A stretch of 64,000 bases of DNA from positions 58,693 through 122,692 of the forward strand of contig NZ_CAMLIG010000013.1 in assembly GCF_946480185.1 (NCBI RefSeq). Reading direction: 5' to 3'. The stretch comes from an uncultured Pedobacter sp. (GTDB lineage: Bacteria > Bacteroidota > Bacteroidia > Sphingobacteriales > Sphingobacteriaceae). The notes under the pieces were generated by a model. It saw only the letters and a program-made list of their open reading frames with translations. It ran no database searches and was not told where the DNA came from. The stretch's first letter is position 1, and every line of letters starts with the position of its first letter. The translations under genes and the position numbers were made by a program. Positions 59,429-64,000 of this stretch are shown piece by piece.

Positions 59429-59501
59429 AGCGAAAGACGAGATTCGAACTCGCGACCCCAACCTTGGCAAGGTTGTGCTCTACCAACTGAGCTACTTTCG
59501 C
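59429..59501 (-). tRNA. tRNA-Gly(GCC), right copy
   Basis: Identical to the other two copies and first in the minus-strand array Gly, broken Leu, Leu, Gly. Its 5' flank (TTATTTT after the acceptor) matches that of the left copy at 11319-11325. A 9 bp hairpin (TAGCTATTC/GAATAGCTA) lies just downstream, at 59407-59427. Confidence 0.97.
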
Positions 59502-59595
59502 TTATTTTAAAGAACTTTGTTTCCCCTTGCGGGTTGCAAATATAGACAGAAATATATTGTTTGCAATAACCCGACTTAAAAAAAACGAAATTTTT

Positions 59596-60075
59596 TTATA
59601 ATTCGTTAGCTTTCAATACATAAAAAACCAAATCGGGCTCAAAACCTCTGCTTATTGCATATTGGCCGAGTTTATAGTTGGCTTGATATTCTTTCTTTTC
59701 CTTAATGTAAGGACGTTTTTTTTCTAACAAATCTTTCAATTTTTCAAGATATTCATCCTCATCCAAACTTTTTAAAGCCTTTTTTATAAGCGGAGCGGAT
59801 ACTTGCTTAAATTTTAAGCCCTCGGCAATTTTTTTACGTCCCCAGCTTTTTATCCTAAACTTTCCATTTGCATAAGCTATTGCAAAACGTTCTTCATTTA
59901 AAAAATTATGCTCAATTAAGTCTGTAATGATGTTTTCTAAGTCCAAACCTCTCAAACCTAAAGCAATCAATTTCCCTCTTACCTCATACTGGCTGCGTTC
60001 TTGGTATGCACAGTAGGCTTCTGCTTTTTGCAAAGCGGCATGGTAACTGAGCGGTTGGTTTGTTTTTTCAGGCAT
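59596..60075 (-). CDS. recX: Regulatory protein RecX
   Basis: 159 residues, helical repeats typical of RecX, which binds the RecA filament and inhibits it. YHAALQKAEAYCAYQERSQYEVRGKLIALGL, ITDLIEHNFLNEERFAIAYANGKFRIKSWGRKKIAEGLK and the C-terminal GQYAISRGFEPDLVFYVLK match the three RecX motifs. The start at 60075 (MPEKTNQ) gives normal length; an upstream start at 60150 would overlap the promoter region of the divergent murF-alr. Confidence 0.9.
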   Translation of the reverse strand: MPEKTNQPLSYHAALQKAEAYCAYQERSQYEVRGKLIALGLRGLDLENIITDLIEHNFLNEERFAIAYANGKFRIKSWGRKKIAEGLKFKQVSAPLIKKALKSLDEDEYLEKLKDLLEKKRPYIKEKKEYQANYKLGQYAISRGFEPDLVFYVLKANEL

Positions 60076-60123
60076 AGCGTATAAAATTAGTGATATTCGC
60101 GAATAATCATCAACTTTGCGCAA

Positions 60124-62577
60124 ATGTCGCAGTTTTCTTTTACAGCTCAAGAACTATCAAAAATTGTTGCTATCAAGTCCTTGCTTAATAGTCCGCAACA
60201 GGTTATTAAACATTTACTAACGGATAGTCGGAAAATTACAGACGCTAAAAACTCTGTGTTTTTCACGTTAAAAGGTACAAGAGATGCTCATCAATATATT
60301 TCCTCGCTTTATAATTTAGGTGTCAACAATTTTATTTTAACAGATTTAGCTTTTGATACGCAACCTTATCCAAACTCAAATTTTATTTGGGTAAATGATG
60401 CAACCGTAGCCATGCAACAAATTGTTGCTGTACATCGCCAAAAGTTTGATTATCCTGTTATAGCAATTACAGGCAGTAACGGAAAAACAATTGTTAAGGA
60501 ATGGCTTTATCAGCTTTTAGCGCCCGATTATGATATTATAAGAAGTCCAAAGAGTTATAATTCACAAATAGGCGTACCGCTTTCTGTTTGGCAGATGAGT
60601 GATGACTATAATTTAGGTATTTTTGAAGCTGGTATTTCTACAGTTGGCGAGATGCCGAATTTAGAAGCGGTGATAAAACCGGATATTGGGATTTTGACCA
60701 ATATAGCATCTGCCCATGATGAAGGTTTTGAGAGCCGGGAACAAAAATTACAAGAGAAGCTGTCGCTTTTTAAAAATGCAAAAACAGTAATTACGCATAG
60801 TCAATATGCAGCTACTTTACCTAAGGAGATAAAAATATTCACTTGGAGTGTAGGACAAGATGCGGATTTAAAGGTCGAAAGTATCGAACAAAAGAATAAT
60901 ATATCCATTATTAACGCAACATATCAAAACAGTAAAATAAGCATTGCTATACCGTTCATCAATCAGGTTTCTGTTGAAAATGCAATTATTTGTTGGGCTA
61001 CACTGTTAAGTTTAGAAATAGAGCAATCTACTATTTCCAAAAGAATGGAAAAGCTTTTGCCTGTAAAAATGCGTTTAGAACTTAAAAATGGCATAAACCA
61101 ATGCGCAATTATCGACGATTCGTATAATTCAGATTTTTCGTCTTTGGATATTGCATTGGATTTTTTAAACCAGCAGAACCAACATCCAAAAAAAACACTT
61201 ATTCTTTCAGATATTCATCAATCGGGGAAATCCGCCGAAGAGCTTTACCAGAATGTTGCCAATTTAATCGAAAATAAGGGCGTAAACCAGTTTATCGGCA
61301 TCGGCTCCGAGCTTAATCTTTATAAGAATTTATTCCCAATTGGAAGCCTGTTTTATAAAAGTACCGAGGATTTTATCACGAATTTTGCGGCCAATATTTT
61401 CAAAAATGAAACCATTTTGCTGAAAGGCTCAAGAGATTTTGAGTTTGAAAAAATCAGCAAAATGCTGACCCAAAAAGTTCATGATACGATTTTGGAGATC
61501 AATTTGAACGCTATTTTAAGTAATCTCAAACATTATAAGGCTAAATTGAAACCGGGCGTTAAATTAATGGCAATGGTTAAAGCTTTTGCTTACGGAAGCG
61601 GGAGCGATGAAATTGCTAATTTATTGCAACATCACCGTGTAGATTATTTGGCAGTGGCTTATGCCGATGAAGGTGTAGCTTTGAGGCAGGCCGGAATAAA
61701 TATTCCGATAATGGTTTTAAGTCCAGAAGTTTCTTCATTTGATGCAATTTTTGATTATAATCTGGAGCCCGAATTGTATTCCATGAGGATTTTGCAAGCT
61801 TATGCCGATTTTTTAACCGTAAAAGGAGCGAGTGCTTATCCTGTTCATATAAAAGTTGATACGGGCATGCATAGGCTTGGCTTTGTTGAAAGGGATATTG
61901 CGGAATTACTAGAAATATTGCACAGTCAATCGGTTTTAAAAGTGACATCCGTTTTCTCGCATTTGGTGGCAAGTGATAGCGAAGTCCATCATGATTTTAC
62001 GGTGAAGCAAATTTCAGAGTTTGAGTCAATCACGGAAAGATTGTCTGCGGGTTTATCTTACCCTTTTTTGAGGCATATATCAAATACGTCGGCAATTAGT
62101 AAGTGGCCCCAAGCACAATTTGATATGGTAAGGTTAGGTATTGGACTGTATGGAATAGAAAGCATTGAGGAGGAAAAACCCTTACTTGCAAATGTGGCGA
62201 CCTTAAAAACTACGATTTCGCAGATAAAACCTTTAGAAAAAGGAGAAACTGTTGGCTACGGAAGAAGTGGTATAATGAAGAACTCGGGTAAAATTGCAAC
62301 GGTTAAAATTGGCTATGCAGATGGTTATCCAAGAGCTTTGGGAAACGGAAAGGGAGCAATGCTGGTCAACAACCAATTAGTTCCAACAATAGGCAATATT
62401 TGTATGGATATGACCATGTTGGATATTAGTGGAGTTGATGCTTTTGAAGGAGACGACGTAGTGGTTTTTGGCGAGGATTTAAGCGTTTATGAAGTTGCAA
62501 AACAGCTGAATACCATTCCTTACGAGGTGATCACCAATATTTCGCAAAGGGTGAAGAGGGTTTATTTTTACGAGTAA
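60124..62577 (+). CDS. murF: MurF-alanine racemase fusion
   Basis: An 817-residue bifunctional cell-wall enzyme of the Bacteroidetes type. Residues ~1-450 are MurF (UDP-MurNAc-tripeptide:D-Ala-D-Ala ligase) with the ATP loop ITGSNGKT (~114-121) and IIDDSYNSDFSSL. Residues ~455-817 are a PLP-dependent alanine racemase, with MAMVKAFAYGSGS (PLP lysine ~485), IKVDTGMHRLGF, VRLGIGLYG, GYGRSG and the C-terminal NICMDMTMLDISG. One protein thus makes D-alanine and uses D-Ala-D-Ala in the cytoplasm. Confidence 0.93.
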   Translation: MSQFSFTAQELSKIVAIKSLLNSPQQVIKHLLTDSRKITDAKNSVFFTLKGTRDAHQYISSLYNLGVNNFILTDLAFDTQPYPNSNFIWVNDATVAMQQIVAVHRQKFDYPVIAITGSNGKTIVKEWLYQLLAPDYDIIRSPKSYNSQIGVPLSVWQMSDDYNLGIFEAGISTVGEMPNLEAVIKPDIGILTNIASAHDEGFESREQKLQEKLSLFKNAKTVITHSQYAATLPKEIKIFTWSVGQDADLKVESIEQKNNISIINATYQNSKISIAIPFINQVSVENAIICWATLLSLEIEQSTISKRMEKLLPVKMRLELKNGINQCAIIDDSYNSDFSSLDIALDFLNQQNQHPKKTLILSDIHQSGKSAEELYQNVANLIENKGVNQFIGIGSELNLYKNLFPIGSLFYKSTEDFITNFAANIFKNETILLKGSRDFEFEKISKMLTQKVHDTILEINLNAILSNLKHYKAKLKPGVKLMAMVKAFAYGSGSDEIANLLQHHRVDYLAVAYADEGVALRQAGINIPIMVLSPEVSSFDAIFDYNLEPELYSMRILQAYADFLTVKGASAYPVHIKVDTGMHRLGFVERDIAELLEILHSQSVLKVTSVFSHLVASDSEVHHDFTVKQISEFESITERLSAGLSYPFLRHISNTSAISKWPQAQFDMVRLGIGLYGIESIEEEKPLLANVATLKTTISQIKPLEKGETVGYGRSGIMKNSGKIATVKIGYADGYPRALGNGKGAMLVNNQLVPTIGNICMDMTMLDISGVDAFEGDDVVVFGEDLSVYEVAKQLNTIPYEVITNISQRVKRVYFYE

Positions 62578-62587
62578 TTTAAAGGTT

Positions 62588-63181
62588 ATGAAAAGAATAT
62601 TTAGTGCATTATTTAGGTATTTTATAAAAGGTTTGTTAGTGGTATTGCCTTTGGGGGCAGCCTTTTTCTTAATATTTTGGGCATTTTCTTCTGTTGATGA
62701 TGCCCTAAATTTAAGCACTTGGATATTTGTGGACCCAAATACAGGCAAACCTTTATATATACCTGGTTTGGGCTTGCTTTCGGTAATTTTGATTATACTT
62801 ATTGCAGGTATTATTGCTACCTATTTAATTACAGAACCTATTTACAACTGGTTTAGTAAGTGGCTAAATAAACTGCCTATATTCAGGTTTATTTATTCGT
62901 CTATTAAAGATTTAACAGAGGCTTTTGTTGGAGATGATAAAAAACTAAACGAACCAGTTTTAGTAGAAGATAGCCATGGTTTTAAAAGAATTGGCTTTTT
63001 AACTCAAAAAGATATGAGTGTAGTAGGTTTAAAAGGTGATGTGGCTGTTTATTTTCCTTGGTCATATTCTTTCGCAGGGCAAGTACTGATTGTTAAAGCA
63101 GAACAGGTAAAACCCTTGAAAATGACGTCAGCACAGGCTATGAAATTTATTGTTTCGGGCGGCGTTAGCTCTGTACATTAA
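62588..63181 (+). CDS. DUF502-family inner-membrane protein
   Basis: 197 residues with two transmembrane helices (YFIKGLLVVLPLGAAFFLIFWAF at ~10-35 and LGLLSVILIILIAGIIATYLI at ~55-76), then IPIYNWFSKWLNKLPIFRFIYSSIKDLTEAF-type and GFLTQKDM motifs, all features of DUF502. The function of the family is unknown. It begins 10 bases after murF-alr and is probably co-transcribed. Confidence 0.88.
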   Translation: MKRIFSALFRYFIKGLLVVLPLGAAFFLIFWAFSSVDDALNLSTWIFVDPNTGKPLYIPGLGLLSVILIILIAGIIATYLITEPIYNWFSKWLNKLPIFRFIYSSIKDLTEAFVGDDKKLNEPVLVEDSHGFKRIGFLTQKDMSVVGLKGDVAVYFPWSYSFAGQVLIVKAEQVKPLKMTSAQAMKFIVSGGVSSVH

Positions 63182-63377
63182 TGTGGTTGTGATTTCGCCT
63201 TCCCTTTAACTAATAAATTTAGATTGGTAGAATATCTTTATAGTGTAATTGCGGAAATTTTGAAGAATAATAAATTTTAGTTATAACATTATATTCCAAG
63301 GTCATTGGGTGGTTGTTTAATACATTTATTGCGAATTTTACGTAGTTGTTTTTTGTAAATATAATGTTGTGATTAAG

Positions 63378-63512
63378 ATGAGAAATGAGCGCTTTTATAA
63401 AAAAAGGTTTCTAAGCGCTTTGGCAACCGGAAATAAGAAAATTTACAGGAAATTGTTGCTGGTCCTTGTACAAACAAGTTTTAATTTATTGCTTAATATT
63501 TTAAACGAGTAA
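63378..63512 (+). CDS. Possible 44-residue basic peptide
   Basis: Reading frame MRNERFYKKRFLSALATGNK followed by a hydrophobic second half (LLLVLVQTSFNLLLNIL). No clear ribosome site and a hairpin-like AGCGCTTT/AAGCGCT inside it; may be chance. The rest of the gap 63182-63606 holds only AT-rich sequence and a terminator. Confidence 0.2.
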   Translation: MRNERFYKKRFLSALATGNKKIYRKLLLVLVQTSFNLLLNILNE

Positions 63513-63533
63513 TTTATCTGCTAAATAAGACAA

Positions 63534-63565
63534 GGCTAATTTTCATCTCGAAAATTAGCCCTTTT
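63534..63565. terminator. Terminator stem between DUF502 gene and lipoprotein
   Basis: GGCTAATTTTC at 63534-63544 and GAAAATTAGCC at 63550-63560, perfect 11 bp stem, then CT5 on the plus strand. Lies between convergent genes. Confidence 0.85.
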
Positions 63566-63606
63566 TGCTTTAATTCAGCAATATCTAGTTGCTTATCTTC
63601 TAAAAA

Positions 63607-63870
63607 CTATCGCTTTTTAAACGAAATACTGTCTTTATTTACATTCACATCTGTAGATTTTGTATGCACTGAAGTCCCGTTTTTGTCAACTGTAACATTT
63701 GTTGAGGGTTCGATGGCCGCGTTGTTGGCTGGAGTTCTAGAGTCTTCAGTTGTACTCTTTTCAACTACAACTGTGTCTTTATGGTCATCCATTTTCTTGT
63801 CGTTATTACAAGCTGTAGCAACGGTTAAACCTAAACCAACTGCTATTAAGTATAAATTATTTCTTTTCAT
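63607..63870 (-). CDS. Small lipoprotein (87 aa)
   Basis: A signal peptide with lipobox (LIAVGLGLTVATAC, Cys ~21) predicts membrane lipidation. The mature part is short, Lys/Asp/Thr-rich (DDHKDTVVVEKSTTED...STDVNVNKDSISFKKR), with no known domain. Stress- or envelope-related lipoproteins of this type are frequent in Bacteroidetes. Confidence 0.7.
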   Translation of the reverse strand: MKRNNLYLIAVGLGLTVATACNNDKKMDDHKDTVVVEKSTTEDSRTPANNAAIEPSTNVTVDKNGTSVHTKSTDVNVNKDSISFKKR

Positions 63871-64000
63871 GATGTGTTTTTAATCAATAGCTTACAAAAC
63901 GAATGCCATTAAAATGTTATTTTTTTTAGAAGCGCAGGTTTCTCTGTGTGTGCCTTGCATGTACTACCATTGCTACCGCTAAAGTAGTGATAAAATCTAG

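Overview
The window is a stretch of a low-GC Bacteroidetes chromosome, most likely from the Sphingobacteriaceae (Pedobacter or a close relative), interrupted by a roughly 47.5 kb tailed-phage prophage. The taxonomic call rests on the gene content: a secreted protein with a type IX secretion sorting tail, a small histone H1-like protein, a MurF-alanine racemase fusion, a RecX/tRNA neighbourhood and promoters of the TAnnTTTG type. It is an inference from family knowledge, not from a database search.

Left chromosomal flank (1-11.6 kb): a truncated DNA/RNA endonuclease, a T9SS-exported protein, a PA0069-type radical SAM protein, a large secreted beta-propeller/amidohydrolase, a RecQ helicase, a family 2 glycosyltransferase, a histone H1-like gene of 57 residues, a degenerate DEAD-box protein, tRNA-Gly(GCC) and a GIY-YIG nuclease. 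Right flank (59.2-64 kb): tRNA-Leu(UAA), a broken tRNA-Leu, a third tRNA-Gly(GCC), recX, murF-alr, a DUF502-type membrane protein and a small lipoprotein.

Prophage (about 11.66-59.2 kb). At the left end a divergent repressor faces an early operon across three copies of a 16 bp palindromic operator. The early operon (12.2-21.1 kb) holds a LuxR-type regulator, many small proteins of unknown function, a 1002-residue primase-helicase and a small protein with an SSB-like acidic tip. A minus-strand damage-tolerance operon follows (umuD-like, umuC, an unknown gene, and an SRAP/YedK abasic-site protein). The UmuD-like protein appears to lack its Ser-Lys dyad. A 220 bp AT-rich block with eleven TGTAAT hexamers separates this from the structural genes.

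The late genes run 24.2-57.8 kb in an order unusual for tailed phages: S49 prohead protease, capsid, a second structural protein, a Stealth-like sugar-phosphate transferase candidate and a lysis cassette all precede the terminase. Then come terminase, portal, connector-type genes, an accessory block of AT-rich cargo genes (34.8-35.5 and 40.6-43.6 kb), tape measure, baseplate/tail proteins and a 1425-residue tail fibre. A tyrosine integrase on the minus strand closes the element next to the tRNA array. Several intergenic gaps in the packaging region carry a dispersed repeat of about 36 bp.

The most interesting candidates are the dead UmuD-like protein inside a phage damage-bypass operon, the Stealth-like enzyme between capsid and lysis genes, a possible small RNA complementary to a phage mRNA start site, the TGTAAT cluster, and the nested tRNA repeats that leave the exact integration site ambiguous. 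All functional calls come from reading the sequence; no searches were run.
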